Positions 1 to 12,266 are shown, counted from the stretch's first letter. The stretch is DNA of 64,000 nucleotides from Gallionella sp. (GCA_028699065.1 JAQVVH010000001.1:186001-250000); one strand, 5' to 3'. Made by a program: numbers and translations. The notes: a model not told the origin generated them from the sequence alone.

Positions 1-507
1 CAGCAGCACAATGCCTGGGTCTGGGAACACCAGGCGTTGACGCGCGCCCGCTTCTGCGCCGGCGATGCCACTGTGGGCGCAAAATTTGAAGACATCCGTC
101 ACCGGATATTGTGCCAACCGCGTGATGTCGCCGACCTGCGCCGGGAAATTCTGGCCATGCGGCAAAAAATGCACGACGGTCACCCCAATCCCACCGCGCT
201 GTTCGATATCAAACACGACCGTGGCGGGATGGTGGATATTGAGTTCATGGTGCAATTCCTCGTTCTGGCCCACGCGCAACAACATCCCGCGCTGACGGGA
301 AATATCGGCAATCTGGCACTGTTGAATCTCGCGGCCGAACTGGCGTTGATTCCATCCGGCGCGGCCGAACAGACCCGCAATCTTTATCGCACCCTGCGCA
401 AAATTCAGCACCGCCTGCGGCTCAATAATGACGGCCCCTGCCGAATCGCGCCGGAGGAAGTCGACACACACGCCTGTCGGGAATTATGGCATTTGCTGCT
501 GGAATAA
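1..507 (+). CDS. glnE: Glutamate-ammonia-ligase adenylyltransferase, C-terminal part (5' truncated by window)
   Basis: Frame 1 is open from base 1 (QQHNAWVWEHQALTRARFCAGD...); HDRGGMVDIEFMVQFLVLAHA matches the GlnE C-terminal adenylyltransferase domain. Confidence 0.9.
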   Translation, partial: QQHNAWVWEHQALTRARFCAGDATVGAKFEDIRHRILCQPRDVADLRREILAMRQKMHDGHPNPTALFDIKHDRGGMVDIEFMVQFLVLAHAQQHPALTGNIGNLALLNLAAELALIPSGAAEQTRNLYRTLRKIQHRLRLNNDGPCRIAPEEVDTHACRELWHLLLE

Positions 508-599
508 AACGCCAGCGCGTAATGCAGCTTCATAAAGCGCACGGGAACCGCTAGAATCCGCACTTCGAAACCCAAATTTGCCCTGAGGAAAATTTAATT

Positions 600-1520
600 A
601 TGTCGATGTCCAACCGCGACGGCTTCATCTGGTACGACGGCCAACTCGTTCCCTGGCGTGAGGCCACCACTCACGTCCTGACGCATACCCTGCATTACGG
701 AATGGGCGTCTTCGAGGGCGTTCGCGCCTACAAGGCCAGCAAGGGCACCGCCATCTTCCGGCTGCGCGAGCACACCGACCGGCTATTCAATTCGGCTTAC
801 ATCTTCAAGATGAAGATGCCGTTCGACCAAGAGACGCTGATGGAGGCGCAGCGCGAGGTTGTGCGCGCCAACAATCTGGAATCCTGCTACATCCGCCCGA
901 TCGTGTTTTACGGTTCGGAAGCGATGGGCATCGCCGCAACCGCCATTTCTGTCCATGTGGCTGTCGCCGCTTGGCCCTGGGGCGCCTATCTTGGCGATGA
1001 GGGCATGCGCAATGGCATCCGGGTCAAAACCTCGAGTTTTACGCGCCATCATGTGAATATCAACATGTGCCGCTCGAAGTCTGTCGGCACCTACACCAAC
1101 TCCATCCTGGCACACCAGGAAGTTGCGCACGACGGCTACGATGAAGCGTTGCTGCTGGACGTCGACGGCTATGTTGCCGAAGGCGCCGGCGAAAACATCT
1201 TCATCGTGAAAAAAGGCAAACTCTATACGCCGGACCTGACGTCCTGCCTGGAAGGAATCACACGTGATTCCATCCTGACGCTGGCCAAAGAGTCGGGGCT
1301 CGAAGTCATCGAAAAACGCATCACGCGCGATGAAGTTTATTGCGCAGACGAAGCTTTCTTCACCGGCACGGCGGCAGAAGTGACGCCGATTCGCGAGCTC
1401 GACACTCGTACCATCGGCAGCGGCACACGCGGGCCAATTACCACGCAGCTGCAGCAGACCTTCTTCGATTGTGTCGGCGGCAAGCATCCCAAACACAGCG
1501 ACTGGCTGGATTACGTTTAA
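600..1520 (+). CDS. ilvE: Branched-chain amino acid aminotransferase
   Basis: 306 aa; class IV aminotransferase motifs ([35 protein letters not shown]). Confidence 0.95.
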   Translation: MSMSNRDGFIWYDGQLVPWREATTHVLTHTLHYGMGVFEGVRAYKASKGTAIFRLREHTDRLFNSAYIFKMKMPFDQETLMEAQREVVRANNLESCYIRPIVFYGSEAMGIAATAISVHVAVAAWPWGAYLGDEGMRNGIRVKTSSFTRHHVNINMCRSKSVGTYTNSILAHQEVAHDGYDEALLLDVDGYVAEGAGENIFIVKKGKLYTPDLTSCLEGITRDSILTLAKESGLEVIEKRITRDEVYCADEAFFTGTAAEVTPIRELDTRTIGSGTRGPITTQLQQTFFDCVGGKHPKHSDWLDYV

Positions 1521-1532
1521 GGAGTGTGAGCG

Positions 1533-1733
1533 ATGAGTCATCAGGACATCACCCAGCGTCAAATTGAAATCACGGCGGCCGACCTGCCTCTGGCTTGCCC
1601 CATGCCAGCCATGTCACTCTGGGATGCGCACCCCAAGGTCCGCATTGCCCTCAACGCCGACGGGAAAGGACAGTGCCCGTATTGCGGTACCGAATACACA
1701 CTGACCGGCGAGATTCCCAAAGGTCATCACTGA
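1533..1733 (+). CDS. Small zinc-finger domain protein (CxxC type)
   Basis: 66 aa, C-terminal GQCPYCGTEY; directly downstream of ilvE as in many betaproteobacteria. Confidence 0.8.
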   Translation: MSHQDITQRQIEITAADLPLACPMPAMSLWDAHPKVRIALNADGKGQCPYCGTEYTLTGEIPKGHH

Positions 1734-1762
1734 CCCAAGGCTCACCCAAAAAACGCGGCGTC

Positions 1763-2776
1763 ATGCATAACCTGCTCGTCATCGCACCCAGCTGGGTCGG
1801 CGATTGCATGCTGATGCAACCGATGTTGATGCGCCTCAAGCAGCGGCATCCCGGCTGTCGCATCGATGTCTTCGCACCCCCCTGGACTGAAAAACTGTTA
1901 CGCCTGTTGCCGGAAGTCGATCAGGTCATCACCAACCCTTTTCCCCACGGCAAACTGTTGCTCGGTCAACGCTACTGGCTCGGCAAACAGCTGCGCGAGG
2001 GGCATTACGATCAGGTTATCGTTCTGCCAAATTCCTTCAAGTCCGCGCTGGTACCGTTCTTTGGACGCATTCCGTTGCGTACCGGCTTCGTTGGTGAAAT
2101 GCGCCGTGGCCTCCTGAATGACGCCCGCGTGCTCGACAAACAACAACTGCCACTTATGGTGGAACGGTTTGCCCAGCTGGCGGAAGCTCCGGGCTCTGCG
2201 ATTCCACGGCCGCTGGCCAACCCGCAGATCCATGTGCCCGCGGAGCAGTGTGATGCCGCCTTGCGCAAGTTTGGTCTCGGCACCGAAAAACCTGTTGTGG
2301 CGTTTTGTCCCGGCGCGGAATATGGTCCGGCCAAACGCTGGCCCGCGGCCTATTTCGCCGACATTGCCAACCGTTTGATGCGGCAAGGTTATGCGGTATG
2401 GCTCTTTGGTTCAGGCAAGGATCAGGCTGTGGCGAACGAGATCAACGCGCTGGCGGAGCAGCAATGCGAAAACCTGTGCGGCCGCACCGATCTGGGTGAA
2501 GCCGTCGCCCTGTTGTCGGCCACCCGGATGGTCATCAGCAATGACTCCGGACTGATGCATCTCGCCGCCGCGCTGGATAAACCCATGCTCGCGATCTTTG
2601 GCTCCAGCAGTCCGCAATTCACCCCGCCGCTGTCCGCTCACGCACAAGTGCTCCAGCACGATATTGCCTGCAGCCCCTGCTTTAAGCGCGAATGTCCGCT
2701 CGGTCATTTCAACTGCATGATGCAGCTCACGCCGGATCATGTCTGGGATCAGCTACAGACACTCGTGGCCGGCTAA
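1763..2776 (+). CDS. waaF: ADP-heptose:LPS heptosyltransferase II
   Basis: MHNLLVIAPSWVGDCMLMQPML start inside the longer ORF 1595..2776; CPGAEYGPAKRWP and SNDSGLMHLAAAL glycosyltransferase family 9 motifs. Confidence 0.92.
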   Translation: MHNLLVIAPSWVGDCMLMQPMLMRLKQRHPGCRIDVFAPPWTEKLLRLLPEVDQVITNPFPHGKLLLGQRYWLGKQLREGHYDQVIVLPNSFKSALVPFFGRIPLRTGFVGEMRRGLLNDARVLDKQQLPLMVERFAQLAEAPGSAIPRPLANPQIHVPAEQCDAALRKFGLGTEKPVVAFCPGAEYGPAKRWPAAYFADIANRLMRQGYAVWLFGSGKDQAVANEINALAEQQCENLCGRTDLGEAVALLSATRMVISNDSGLMHLAAALDKPMLAIFGSSSPQFTPPLSAHAQVLQHDIACSPCFKRECPLGHFNCMMQLTPDHVWDQLQTLVAG

Positions 2777-2778
2777 AG

Positions 2779-4155
2779 ATGCCAACCATTCCTGCCGAAA
2801 TTTTCAAGGCGTATGACATCCGCGGCATCGTTGGTAAAAATTTGACCGCCGAAATTGTAGAAGCGATCGGTCATGCAATCGGCTCGGAGGCCCGCGCCCG
2901 CCAGCAGATGAGCATCGCCATCGGCTGCGATGGGCGTTTGTCCGGCCCCGATTTTGCGCGGGCGCTCGCGCGCGGCATTCAGAAGAGCGGCATCCATGTC
3001 ATCGACCTCGGACGCGTCGCCACGCCGATGACTTATTTCGCCGCCTATCAGCTCGACACGAATTGTGCCGTGATGATTACGGGTAGCCACAATCCGCCCG
3101 ACTATAACGGTCTCAAAATCGTGCTGGCGGGCGAAACACTGGCGGGCGAGACGCTCCAGAAATTGCGCCGGCGCATCGAACTGAAAGATTTCACCCACGG
3201 CGCCGGCAGCTATTCGCAATACGACATCGCGCCGGAATACATCGCGCGTATCGTTAGTGATATCAAACTGGTCCGCCCGATGAAAATCACCGTGGATTGC
3301 GGCAATGGCGTGGCCGGAGATTTTGCGGCAAAACTCTATCGCGGGCTCGGCTGCGAAGTCACTGAACTGTTTTGTGAGGTCGACGGCCATTTTCCCAACC
3401 ATCATCCCGACCCTTCCAACCCGCACAACCTGGAGGATCTAATCGCCGCACTGCGCGATAACGACAGCGAACTCGGGCTGGCTTTCGATGGTGATGGCGA
3501 TCGCCTCGGCATCGTCACCAAGGATGGCAGGATCATTTTTCCGGACAGGCAATTAATGCTCTTCGCGGCCGATGTACTGGAACGTAATCCCGGCGCGGAA
3601 ATCATTTTTGACATCAAGTCCACGCGGAATCTGTTTAGCTGGATTCGCCATCATGGGGGGCGGCCGCTGCTCTGGAAAACCGGCCATTCTGTGCTAAAGG
3701 CCAAGATGCGCGAAACCGGTGCACTGCTTGCGGGTGAAATGAGCGGCCATGTATTTTTCAAGGAACGCTGGTACGGTTTTGATGACGGACTTTATTCAGG
3801 CGCACGCCTGCTCGAAATTCTCGGCAGGGTGGCTGATCCAAGCGCCACGCTGAACCAATTGCCCGACGCCGTCTGCACGCCCGAACTGCAGGTGCATACT
3901 GCCGAAGGTGTCAATCACACCCTGCTCAACCAGCTTCAAAAAACCGCGCAATTTACCGATGCGCGCGAGGTCATCAGCATCGATGGTCTGCGTGTGGAAT
4001 ATGACGACGGCTTCGGCCTGATGCGCCCCTCCAATACCATGCCGGTCATTGTGCTGCGCTTTGAAGCGGACAGCGAAACTGCCCTCAAGCGTATCCAGGA
4101 GGATTTTCGCCGGATACTGCTCTCTGCAGATCGGACGCTGAAACTACCGTTTTAA
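2779..4155 (+). CDS. Phosphomannomutase/phosphoglucomutase
   Basis: ITGSHNPPDYNG catalytic Ser loop, FDGDGDRLG metal loop, GEMSGHVFF; start MPTIPAEIFKAYDIRG inside ORF 2692..4155. Confidence 0.93.
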   Translation: MPTIPAEIFKAYDIRGIVGKNLTAEIVEAIGHAIGSEARARQQMSIAIGCDGRLSGPDFARALARGIQKSGIHVIDLGRVATPMTYFAAYQLDTNCAVMITGSHNPPDYNGLKIVLAGETLAGETLQKLRRRIELKDFTHGAGSYSQYDIAPEYIARIVSDIKLVRPMKITVDCGNGVAGDFAAKLYRGLGCEVTELFCEVDGHFPNHHPDPSNPHNLEDLIAALRDNDSELGLAFDGDGDRLGIVTKDGRIIFPDRQLMLFAADVLERNPGAEIIFDIKSTRNLFSWIRHHGGRPLLWKTGHSVLKAKMRETGALLAGEMSGHVFFKERWYGFDDGLYSGARLLEILGRVADPSATLNQLPDAVCTPELQVHTAEGVNHTLLNQLQKTAQFTDAREVISIDGLRVEYDDGFGLMRPSNTMPVIVLRFEADSETALKRIQEDFRRILLSADRTLKLPF

Positions 4156-4167
4156 ATCACCCCCATC

Positions 4168-4206
4168 AATGAAAAAAGCGCCCTATTCCAGGGCGCTTTT
4201 TTCATT
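4168..4206. terminator. Bidirectional intrinsic terminator between convergent phosphomannomutase gene and alaS
   Basis: aatgaaaaaagcgccct-attcc-agggcgcttttttcatt: perfect 17-bp arms with A tract and T tract. Confidence 0.9.
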
Positions 4207-4228
4207 GCCGCTTTGCATGCGCCAGGCG

Positions 4229-6850
4229 CTAGACCTTGGCGGCCACCCAGTCCGGCACCGCAGCCAGTGCCGTCGCCAGATGTTGCGGTTGCGTCCCGCC
4301 GGCCTGCGCCATATCCGGACGACCGCCACCCTTGCCGCCAACCTGTTGCGCGACAAAATTGACGAGCTCTCCGGCCTTCACCTTGCCCGTGGCATCCGCC
4401 GTCACCCCCGCGATCAGGCTGACCCTGCCCTCCGCCACCGATGCCAGCACAATCGCCGCGCTCTTGAGCTTGTCTTTGAGTTTATCCATAGTCTCGCGCA
4501 ACGTGGCCACATCGGCGCCCGCCAGTTCCGCGGCCAGCACTTTGATACCGGCAATGTCCCGGGCCTGATTCAACAACTCGTCGCCCTGCGCGGAAGCCAG
4601 TTTGGATTTCAGCGCGGCCAGTTCCTTCTCCAGCGTTTTGACATTTTCCATGATCTGGGTAATGCGCGCGGCGGCCTCATGTGGTTGCGACTTCACCGCG
4701 TTTGCAACCTGCAGCAACTGCACTTCCTGCGACTGCATCAGCGCCAGCGCGCCTTCGCCGGTCACCGCCTCGATACGCCGCACGCCGGCAGCGACACCGC
4801 TTTCGGCGACTATTTTGAACAGCCCGATGTCACCGGTACGGCGCACGTGCGTCCCTCCGCAGAGCTCCTTGGAACTGCCAATCGTCAGAACCCTCACCTC
4901 ATCGCCATATTTTTCGCCAAACAGCATCATCGCGCCGGTTTTTTGTGCGTCTTCCAGTGCCATCACTTGCGCCTGGCAATCGGCGTTGGCAAGAATCTCG
5001 GCGTTGACGATATATTCCACGCGGTGGATTTCCGCATCGCTCATCGGCTGGGTATGTACAAAGTCGAAGCGAGTCTTGTCCGAATCGACCTGCGAGCCCT
5101 TTTGCTGCACGTGTCCGCCCAATACTTCACGCAGCGCCTTGTGCATAAGATGCGTGGCCGAGTGATTGCGCATGGTTGCACGCCGGGCGTCAACATCCAC
5201 CCTTGCGCTGACGGCATTACCCAAACCCAGGGTTCCGGTCGTCACGACCCCCTGGTGGCCGAAGACGCTGGCCTGAATCTTCTGGGTGTCTTCCACCGTA
5301 AAGATCGCCTGCGTGCTGCGCAACTCACCGCTATCCCCCACCTGACCACCGGATTCGGCATAGAACGGAGTGTCGTCCAGCACGACAACGCCCACATCGC
5401 CTTCATGCAGGGTGTCGACCGGCACGCCATCCTTGTAGAGGGCAAGAATGTTTCCCGGATGCTCCAGCATCTCATAGCCGTGGAACGTAGTCGGCACACC
5501 GTTGTATTCCAGATTGGCGGCCATCTTGAATTTCCCCGCGGCGCGCGCCTGATTTTTTTGGCGTGCCATGGCGATGTTAAATGCAGCATCGTCCACCGTC
5601 ACCCCGCGTTCGCGGCAAATGTCGGCCGTAAGATCCAGCGGAAAACCGTAGGTGTCATGCAGCTTGAAGGCGGTTTCTCCGTTGAACACGGTCACACCCC
5701 GTTCCGCCATACCGGCCAGATCGTCCTCAAGAATCGCCATGCCATGTTCGATAGTCGCGAAGAAGCGATCTTCCTCTTGCCTGAGAATATCCATGACGCG
5801 AACCTGGGCAGCGGCAAGATCGGGATACGCCGCCCCCATCTGCTCCACCAGATCGGGTACCAGCTTGAAGAAAAACGCTGCCCGAGCGCCAAGTTTGTAA
5901 CCGTGGCGAATCGCCCGGCGGATAATACGGCGCAGTACATAACCGCGGCCCTCGTTACCGGGAATCACCCCATCGGCGAGCAGAAAACTGCAGGCGCGAA
6001 TATGATCCGCCAGCACTTTGAGCGAGGGAGAATCCAAATCTGCACAGCGCGTCTCGCGCGCGGCAGCCTTGATTAAAGCCTGAAACAGATCGATTTCGTA
6101 ATTGCTGTGAACATGCTGCATCACGGCCGAAATACGTTCCAACCCCATGCCGGTATCGACCGACGGCTTGGGCAGGGCGTGCATCACACCGGCTTCGTCG
6201 CGATTGAACTGCATGAACACGTTGTTCCAGATTTCGATGTAACGGTCGCCGTCTTCTTCCGGCGTTCCCGGCAAGCCGCCCGGAATTTCGGGGCCGTGGT
6301 CGTAGAAGATTTCGCTGCACGGACCGCACGGTCCCGTGTCGCCCATCATCCAGAAATTGTCGGAAGCGTAGCGCGCACCCTTATTGTCACCGATGCGGAT
6401 CACGCGCTCGGCCGGTACGCCAACCTCCTTGGTCCAGATATCATAGGCCTCGTCATCCTCGGCATAAACCGTGACGTAGAGCTTGTCTTTCGGCAGTTGC
6501 AGCGTGACCGTCAGAAACTCCCAGGCATACGCGATGGCATCCTTTTTGAAGTAATCGCCGAAGCTGAAATTGCCCAGCATTTCGAAGAAGGTGTGGTGAC
6601 GGGCGGTGTAACCAACGTTTTCCAGATCATTGTGCTTGCCACCGGCGCGCACGCATTTTTGCGACGAAACCGCACGACTATAGGGACGCTTGTCAAATCC
6701 GAGGAAGACGTCCTTGAACTGGTTCATACCTGCATTGGTGAACAGCAGAGTGGGATCTTCGTGCGGCACCAGCGAACTGGAAGACACGACGGCGTGACCT
6801 TTGGAGGCAAAATAATCTAGAAATTTCTGACGGATCTCACTGCTTTTCAT
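4229..6850 (-). CDS. alaS: Alanyl-tRNA synthetase
   Basis: 873 aa; [65 protein letters not shown]. Confidence 0.98.
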   Translation of the reverse strand: MKSSEIRQKFLDYFASKGHAVVSSSSLVPHEDPTLLFTNAGMNQFKDVFLGFDKRPYSRAVSSQKCVRAGGKHNDLENVGYTARHHTFFEMLGNFSFGDYFKKDAIAYAWEFLTVTLQLPKDKLYVTVYAEDDEAYDIWTKEVGVPAERVIRIGDNKGARYASDNFWMMGDTGPCGPCSEIFYDHGPEIPGGLPGTPEEDGDRYIEIWNNVFMQFNRDEAGVMHALPKPSVDTGMGLERISAVMQHVHSNYEIDLFQALIKAAARETRCADLDSPSLKVLADHIRACSFLLADGVIPGNEGRGYVLRRIIRRAIRHGYKLGARAAFFFKLVPDLVEQMGAAYPDLAAAQVRVMDILRQEEDRFFATIEHGMAILEDDLAGMAERGVTVFNGETAFKLHDTYGFPLDLTADICRERGVTVDDAAFNIAMARQKNQARAAGKFKMAANLEYNGVPTTFHGYEMLEHPGNILALYKDGVPVDTLHEGDVGVVVLDDTPFYAESGGQVGDSGELRSTQAIFTVEDTQKIQASVFGHQGVVTTGTLGLGNAVSARVDVDARRATMRNHSATHLMHKALREVLGGHVQQKGSQVDSDKTRFDFVHTQPMSDAEIHRVEYIVNAEILANADCQAQVMALEDAQKTGAMMLFGEKYGDEVRVLTIGSSKELCGGTHVRRTGDIGLFKIVAESGVAAGVRRIEAVTGEGALALMQSQEVQLLQVANAVKSQPHEAAARITQIMENVKTLEKELAALKSKLASAQGDELLNQARDIAGIKVLAAELAGADVATLRETMDKLKDKLKSAAIVLASVAEGRVSLIAGVTADATGKVKAGELVNFVAQQVGGKGGGRPDMAQAGGTQPQHLATALAAVPDWVAAKV

Positions 6851-6968
6851 CTATGCACCGGACTAAGAATGTAGGTTCGAACCCAGGAACCCCCGAGGGG
6901 CGAAATCAGGCGCGAATCATACCATCGGGTGCGGCCGAACGGCAGCTCTTCAGCAGACAATCACGCAT

Positions 6969-7436
6969 TCAAGCGGCCTCTTCATCCATGCGCAACAGTT
7001 TGAAAATCACATCCATCGAAAAGCCGCGCGACTGCAGAAAGCGAACCTGCCGGGCCTTTTCTTTCATATCCTGCGGCGGACTGCCAAATTTTTTCAGCCA
7101 GACCTCGCGCGCCATGGTGAGTTCGTCTTCCCTGAGGGCCGGTACGGCCGCATTGATCAAGCTTTCGGCAATGCCCTTCTGGCGCAACTCATGCACAATG
7201 CGCTGGGTCCCGAAGCGTGTGCGGGACAGGCGAAGCAACTGCTCTGCCGCTCGCGTATCGGACAGCCAGTTCCGGCGTTCCAGATCGTCCAGTACAGCCT
7301 CCAGATCATCACCCTCCTGCAGATAAGGGCGAAGCTTGTGAAGCAATTCATGCCGGCTGTACTCGCGCCGGGCGAGATAACGCATTGCCCGGACACGCAG
7401 GGAAATTTCAGTCTTCGGCTTCACCGCCAGCTGCAT
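6969..7436 (-). CDS. recX: RecA regulatory protein RecX
   Basis: 155 aa; [31 protein letters not shown]; downstream of recA and overlapping its 3' end by 29 nt. Confidence 0.9.
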   Translation of the reverse strand: MQLAVKPKTEISLRVRAMRYLARREYSRHELLHKLRPYLQEGDDLEAVLDDLERRNWLSDTRAAEQLLRLSRTRFGTQRIVHELRQKGIAESLINAAVPALREDELTMAREVWLKKFGSPPQDMKEKARQVRFLQSRGFSMDVIFKLLRMDEEAA

Positions 7437-8433
7437 TCATTGCGGAGACACCCAAGGCGGCACGTACCTTGTTCTCGATCTCGCGGGAAATTTCCGGATG
7501 CTCGCGCAAATACTCGCGGGCGTTATCCTTGCCCTGTCCTATCTTCTCGCCGTTGTAGCTGTACCAGGCCCCGGCCTTTTCCACCAGCTTGTGCTGCACA
7601 CCCAGCTCGATGATTTCGCCCTGACGGGAGATGCCTTCGCCATAAAGAATGTCGAAGTTGGCCTCACGGAACGGCGGCGCAACTTTGTTCTTGACCACCT
7701 TCACGCGGGTTTCATTGCCGATCACTTCATCACCCTTCTTGATCGCACCGGTGCGGCGAATATCGAGACGCACCGACGCGTAAAATTTGAGCGCGTTGCC
7801 CCCGGTCGTCGTTTCCGGATTACCGAACATGACACCAATTTTCATGCGGATCTGGTTGATAAAGATGACCAGCGTATTGGAACGCTTGATGTTGGCGGTC
7901 AACTTGCGCAGCGCTTGGGACATCAGGCGGGCATGCAAACCCATCTGCGGATCCCCCATATCACCTTCAATTTCGGCTTTCGGCGTCAGTGCCGCGACCG
8001 AATCAATCACCACAACATCCACCGAACCGGAACGCACCAGCATATCGGCAATTTCCAACGCCTGCTCGCCGTTGTCCGGCTGGGAAATCAGCAGATCTTC
8101 GACTTTGACTCCCAGTTTTCCGGCATACACCGGATCCAGCGCATGTTCTGCATCGATAAACGCCGCCGTCCCGCCCAGTTTTTGCATTTCAGCGATGACT
8201 TGCAGCGTCAGCGTGGTTTTACCGGAAGATTCCGGTCCGTAGATTTCAACCACACGGCCGCGTGGCAACCCCCCCACACCCAGCGCGATATCCAGCCCCA
8301 GCGAACCGGTGGATACCACCTGAATATCGAGGGCCGTATCACTCTCGCCGAGGCGCATGATGGAGCCTTTTCCGAACTGTTTCTCGATTTGACTCAGTGC
8401 TGCAGCCAGTGCCTTGCTCTTGTTTTCGTCCAT
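7408..8433 (-). CDS. recA: Recombinase RecA
   Basis: 341 aa; [12 protein letters not shown] Walker [48 protein letters not shown]. Confidence 0.99.
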   Translation of the reverse strand: MDENKSKALAAALSQIEKQFGKGSIMRLGESDTALDIQVVSTGSLGLDIALGVGGLPRGRVVEIYGPESSGKTTLTLQVIAEMQKLGGTAAFIDAEHALDPVYAGKLGVKVEDLLISQPDNGEQALEIADMLVRSGSVDVVVIDSVAALTPKAEIEGDMGDPQMGLHARLMSQALRKLTANIKRSNTLVIFINQIRMKIGVMFGNPETTTGGNALKFYASVRLDIRRTGAIKKGDEVIGNETRVKVVKNKVAPPFREANFDILYGEGISRQGEIIELGVQHKLVEKAGAWYSYNGEKIGQGKDNAREYLREHPEISREIENKVRAALGVSAMNAAGGEAED

Positions 8434-8541
8434 GGTATTCCCCTGTTAATAGTTCCGCATACGTGCGGGAAATTGCGCCTCCGAGGCGGCGCTGTGCAAT
8501 CAAGACGGCCGGATTGTGGCATAAGCTCGCCGCCTTGTACA

Positions 8542-8553
8542 GAACGTTCGTTC
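8542..8553 (-). promoter_or_regulatory. Candidate LexA/SOS-like box upstream of recA (GAAC-N4-GTTC)
   Basis: Minus strand reads gaacgaacgttc about 110 nt upstream of the recA ATG; single-site pattern match. Confidence 0.35.
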
Positions 8554-8561
8554 TTTTTTAT

Positions 8562-9053
8562 TCAGACTATCGCGCGTTGTTGCGCCAGAAGCTGGAACAC
8601 CCCTTCCAGGGCGACTTCCACGGCCTGCTTGCGAACGGCCGCCCGGTCTCCCGCAAACTGCAGACAACGGGTTATGACCCGGGAATCCTGCAACTGCCAA
8701 GCCAGCCAGACTGTCCCCACCGGTTTTTCAGCTGACCCACCGCCCGGCCCGGCAATGCCGCTCACGGCAACGGCCAGTTGCGCCGCACTGAAGCGCAGGG
8801 CACCCGCCGCCATCTCACGTACAACAGCTTCGGACACCGCCCCGTGCCGGTCCAATGTTTCTTGCGAAACACCCAGCATTTGCTGTTTGGATAGATTCGA
8901 ATAGGTCACAAAGCCGCGCTCGAACCAGACCGAGCTACCGGCAATATCGGTGAGTGCCTGCGCCACCCCGCCGCCGGTGCAGGATTCCGCCGTGACGAGC
9001 ATCAGTCCGTGCGCTTGCAGCGCTGCGCCCACCCGTGCCGCGAGCGACGTCAT
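8562..9053 (-). CDS. pncC: Nicotinamide-nucleotide amidase, CinA C-terminal family
   Basis: [45 protein letters not shown]. Confidence 0.92.
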   Translation of the reverse strand: MTSLAARVGAALQAHGLMLVTAESCTGGGVAQALTDIAGSSVWFERGFVTYSNLSKQQMLGVSQETLDRHGAVSEAVVREMAAGALRFSAAQLAVAVSGIAGPGGGSAEKPVGTVWLAWQLQDSRVITRCLQFAGDRAAVRKQAVEVALEGVFQLLAQQRAIV

Positions 9054-10223
9054 TTACAGCCCGCGCGCGAGATCGGCCCGGATATCCGCCACCGCTTCCA
9101 GGCCGACGGCAATTCGGACCAGACCGTCGCTGACGCCGGCAGCCACACGCGCCTCCGGAGATATCCGGCCGTGTGTGGTGCTGGCTGGATGGGTGATTGT
9201 GGTGCGCGTATCGCCCAGATTGGCGGTAATCGAAAGCATGCGGGTACTGTCGATCAAATGCCACGCGGCATCCTTGCCGCCCTTGAGTTCGAACGAAACA
9301 ATTCCTCCCCCCAGTTTCTGTTGGCGCATCGCCAGATCATGTTGCGGATGCGAGGGCAAACCGGGGTAAAACACGCGCGCAACTTGGGGCTGCACCTCCA
9401 GCCAGCGGGCCAGTGCCAGCGCATTGGCGCTGTGCGCTTCCATGCGAATCTTCAAGGTTTCCATTCCCTTGAGAAATACCCAGGCATTGAAAGCACTCAT
9501 GGTTGGCCCGGCCGTACGCAGAAAGCCATAAACCGGGGCCAGCAGCACCTTGCTACCCAGCACCGCGCCGCCCAGTACCCGTCCTTGCCCGTCCAGATAT
9601 TTGGTGGCGGAGTGAATCACCAGATCGGCACCCAATTCGAGCGGGCGTTGCAAAATGGGGGTACAGAAACAGTTATCCACCGCAAGCCATGCCCCGGCAT
9701 TTTTAGCCAACGCCGCGATAGCGGCGATATCCGAAATCTCGGTCAGCGGGTTGGAAGGAGTTTCGAGGAAAAACAACCGGGTGTTCGGCTTGATTGCGGC
9801 CTGCCATTGTGCGAGATCGGTTGCGGGAACAAAGGTCGTTTCCACGCCAAACTTGCCAATAATATTGCTGAACAGATTCACCGTCGCGCCGAATAGGCTC
9901 TGCGACGCCACGATGTGATCGCCCGCCTTCAGCAATCCCATGACACAAGCCAGGATCGCCGACATGCCGGACGCTGTTGCTACGCATTTCTCCGCACCTT
10001 CCAGCGCCGCCAGCCTATCCTCAAACATCGTAACGGTGGGATTGGTGAAGCGCGCGTAGATGTTGCCCGGTTCCTGCTCGCTAAAACGCCGGGCCGCCTG
10101 AGCCGCACTCTCAAAAGTGAAACTCGAAGTGAGGAACAGCGCCTCGCTATGCTCGCCGAATTCGGTGCGCTGTGTCCCGGCGCGAATCGCCAAAGTTTCC
10201 GGTTGAAAATCCTGTTCGCTCAT
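9054..10223 (-). CDS. metZ: O-succinylhomoserine sulfhydrylase
   Basis: Cys/Met metabolism PLP enzyme; LVIHSATKYLDGQGRVLGG PLP lysine motif; ATASGMSAILA; start MSEQDFQPETLAIRAG inside ORF 9054..10247; followed by purF as is common. Confidence 0.9.
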   Translation of the reverse strand: MSEQDFQPETLAIRAGTQRTEFGEHSEALFLTSSFTFESAAQAARRFSEQEPGNIYARFTNPTVTMFEDRLAALEGAEKCVATASGMSAILACVMGLLKAGDHIVASQSLFGATVNLFSNIIGKFGVETTFVPATDLAQWQAAIKPNTRLFFLETPSNPLTEISDIAAIAALAKNAGAWLAVDNCFCTPILQRPLELGADLVIHSATKYLDGQGRVLGGAVLGSKVLLAPVYGFLRTAGPTMSAFNAWVFLKGMETLKIRMEAHSANALALARWLEVQPQVARVFYPGLPSHPQHDLAMRQQKLGGGIVSFELKGGKDAAWHLIDSTRMLSITANLGDTRTTITHPASTTHGRISPEARVAAGVSDGLVRIAVGLEAVADIRADLARGL

Positions 10224-10230
10224 ACGCCAC

Positions 10231-11760
10231 TCACATTGAGGAAACATTCATCGCCAGATCCAACTCCATCTGGTCATCGTCACCGGTACTCTTGTTGGCC
10301 TTGCCGCCGCCCCGAGCGGTCTCGATCGCTGTCAGGTAATCCTCGGTAATATCCCCCGTGATGTAACTGCCATCAAAACAGGACGCATCAAAACCGGAAA
10401 GCGCCGGATTGCAAGCCTGCACAGCCGCCTTGAGATCGTCGAGATCCTGATAGATCAGGCCATCTGCACCAATTTCGCGGCAAATCTCCTCGTCGCTGCG
10501 TCCGGTGGCAATTAGCTCCGTGCGGCTCGGCATATCGATGCCATAAACATTGGGGAAGCGAACCGGCGGGGCGGCCGAGGCAAAATACACTTTTAGCGCG
10601 CCCGCATCGCGGGCCATCTGCACAATTTCACGGCTGGTCGTACCGCGTACGATGGAATCGTCCACCAGCAGGACATTCTTGCCCTTGAATTCGACACCGA
10701 TCGCATTGAGTTTCTGCCGCACGGATTTCTTGCGCATGGCCTGGCCGGGCATGATGAACGTTCGGCCAATGTAGCGGTTCTTTACGAATCCCTCGCGAAA
10801 CGGAATATTCAAACGGTTGGCCAGCTGCAACGCGCTCGGACGACTTGAATCCGGGATCGGGATCACAACGTCAATGGCAACGTCGCACCACTGGCGTTTG
10901 AGTTTGTCGGCCAAAAACTCGCCCATATGCAGACGCGCTTCGTAGACTGGCGTGCCGTCGATCACCGAATCCGGCCGGGCAAAATAAACGTATTCGAAAA
11001 TGCAGGAATTCAGTTTGGGGTGATCACAACACTGCTGGCTGTGGAAACTCCCCTCGAAATCAATAAATACCGCCTCGCCCGGAGCTACGTCCCGAACGAA
11101 TTTAAAACCCAGCGTATCAAGCGCGACACTTTCGGAAGCAACCAGATACTCGGGGCCTTGCGCCGTTTCGTTAATACCGAACACCAGCGGGCGAATCCCG
11201 TTGGGATCGCGGAATGCCAACAAGCCGTAACCGGCGATCATCGCCACCACGGCATACGCCCCCCGGCAGCGCTGATGGACGCCATGCACTGCGGCAAAAA
11301 TGGCGGACAAATCCAAACGCAATCCGGTGGCATGCTTCTGCAGTTCATGCGCCAACACATTCAGCAGCACCTCGGAATCGGAACTGGTGTTCACATGCCG
11401 GCGGTCTTCGGCAAAAAGCTGGCGCTGCAATTCGGCGGTATTCGTCAGGTTGCCGTTATGTCCAAGCACGACACCATAGGGGGAATTGACGTAAAACGGT
11501 TGCGCCTCATTGTGGTCGACCGAAGAGCCGGCCGTCGGATAACGCACATGCGCAATGCCCGCGTTGCCCTGAAGGGCGCGCATATTGCGTGTGCGGAAGA
11601 CGTCGCGCACCATGCCGTTACCTTTGTGGAGATGAAAGGTATGCCCGTCAATGGTGGCAATACCGGCAGCGTCCTGACCACGATGCTGCAACACCTGCAA
11701 CCCGTCGTACAACAGCTGATTGGCCGGGGTTTGAGAGACGACGCCGAGAATGCCGCACAT
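10231..11760 (-). CDS. purF: Amidophosphoribosyltransferase
   Basis: MCGILGVV N-terminal Cys, [38 protein letters not shown] loop. Confidence 0.98.
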   Translation of the reverse strand: MCGILGVVSQTPANQLLYDGLQVLQHRGQDAAGIATIDGHTFHLHKGNGMVRDVFRTRNMRALQGNAGIAHVRYPTAGSSVDHNEAQPFYVNSPYGVVLGHNGNLTNTAELQRQLFAEDRRHVNTSSDSEVLLNVLAHELQKHATGLRLDLSAIFAAVHGVHQRCRGAYAVVAMIAGYGLLAFRDPNGIRPLVFGINETAQGPEYLVASESVALDTLGFKFVRDVAPGEAVFIDFEGSFHSQQCCDHPKLNSCIFEYVYFARPDSVIDGTPVYEARLHMGEFLADKLKRQWCDVAIDVVIPIPDSSRPSALQLANRLNIPFREGFVKNRYIGRTFIMPGQAMRKKSVRQKLNAIGVEFKGKNVLLVDDSIVRGTTSREIVQMARDAGALKVYFASAAPPVRFPNVYGIDMPSRTELIATGRSDEEICREIGADGLIYQDLDDLKAAVQACNPALSGFDASCFDGSYITGDITEDYLTAIETARGGGKANKSTGDDDQMELDLAMNVSSM

Positions 11761-11771
11761 GTTTTTCTTCC

Positions 11772-12266
11772 TTAACTCCGAGATCCGTAATGTATCCGCC
11801 GGGAAATATCATCCGGCAGCCAGCTCTTCCCCTGCAGCGCGACACTTTCTGCAAAGCGACTGGTTTGCGCCTGTTGCCAGAAAGGCTGACCTGGAAAATC
11901 CGTCATACCCGCCAGCCAAACCATGACCAACACCACCAGCGCGCCGCGCAGCAAACCAAAAGCCGCCCCCAGCACACTATCAAACCAACCCAGCCCGATA
12001 GCGCGTATCAGTCTGGATACCAGCCACACCAGCGCGGCCCAGACCAGCATCACAATCACGAACACCGCAGCATAGGCTACCGCCGTCCGCACCATTTCGT
12101 CGCCGCCCGGCACGAGCGACAAAATCTCGGGAGAGAAGCGTTTGGCCAGCACAAAAGCCAATGGCCAGCCCAGCAGCGAGAGTACCTCGTACACCAGCCC
12201 GCGCCAGACGCCCAGCGCCAGAGAAATCAGTAAAATTGCGAACACGCCATAATCAAACAGCGTCAT
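11772..12266 (-). CDS. cvpA: CvpA family membrane protein
   Basis: 164 aa, hydrophobic; [31 protein letters not shown]; located upstream of purF. Confidence 0.88.
   Translation of the reverse strand: MTLFDYGVFAILLISLALGVWRGLVYEVLSLLGWPLAFVLAKRFSPEILSLVPGGDEMVRTAVAYAAVFVIVMLVWAALVWLVSRLIRAIGLGWFDSVLGAAFGLLRGALVVLVMVWLAGMTDFPGQPFWQQAQTSRFAESVALQGKSWLPDDISRRIHYGSRS

Noticed and set aside
37-507. Independent small protein at the window start
   Set aside because: Frame is open upstream to base 1 and sequence is GlnE C-terminus, so it is a truncated gene
4169-6076. 635-aa + strand ORF opposite alaS
   Set aside because: Antisense shadow of alaS; His/Arg-rich, low-information translation typical of high-GC antiparallel frames
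6853-6905. tRNA-like T-arm (ggttcgaaccc) upstream of alaS
   Set aside because: Flanking bases do not form a T stem on either strand and no acceptor, D or anticodon arms could be drawn
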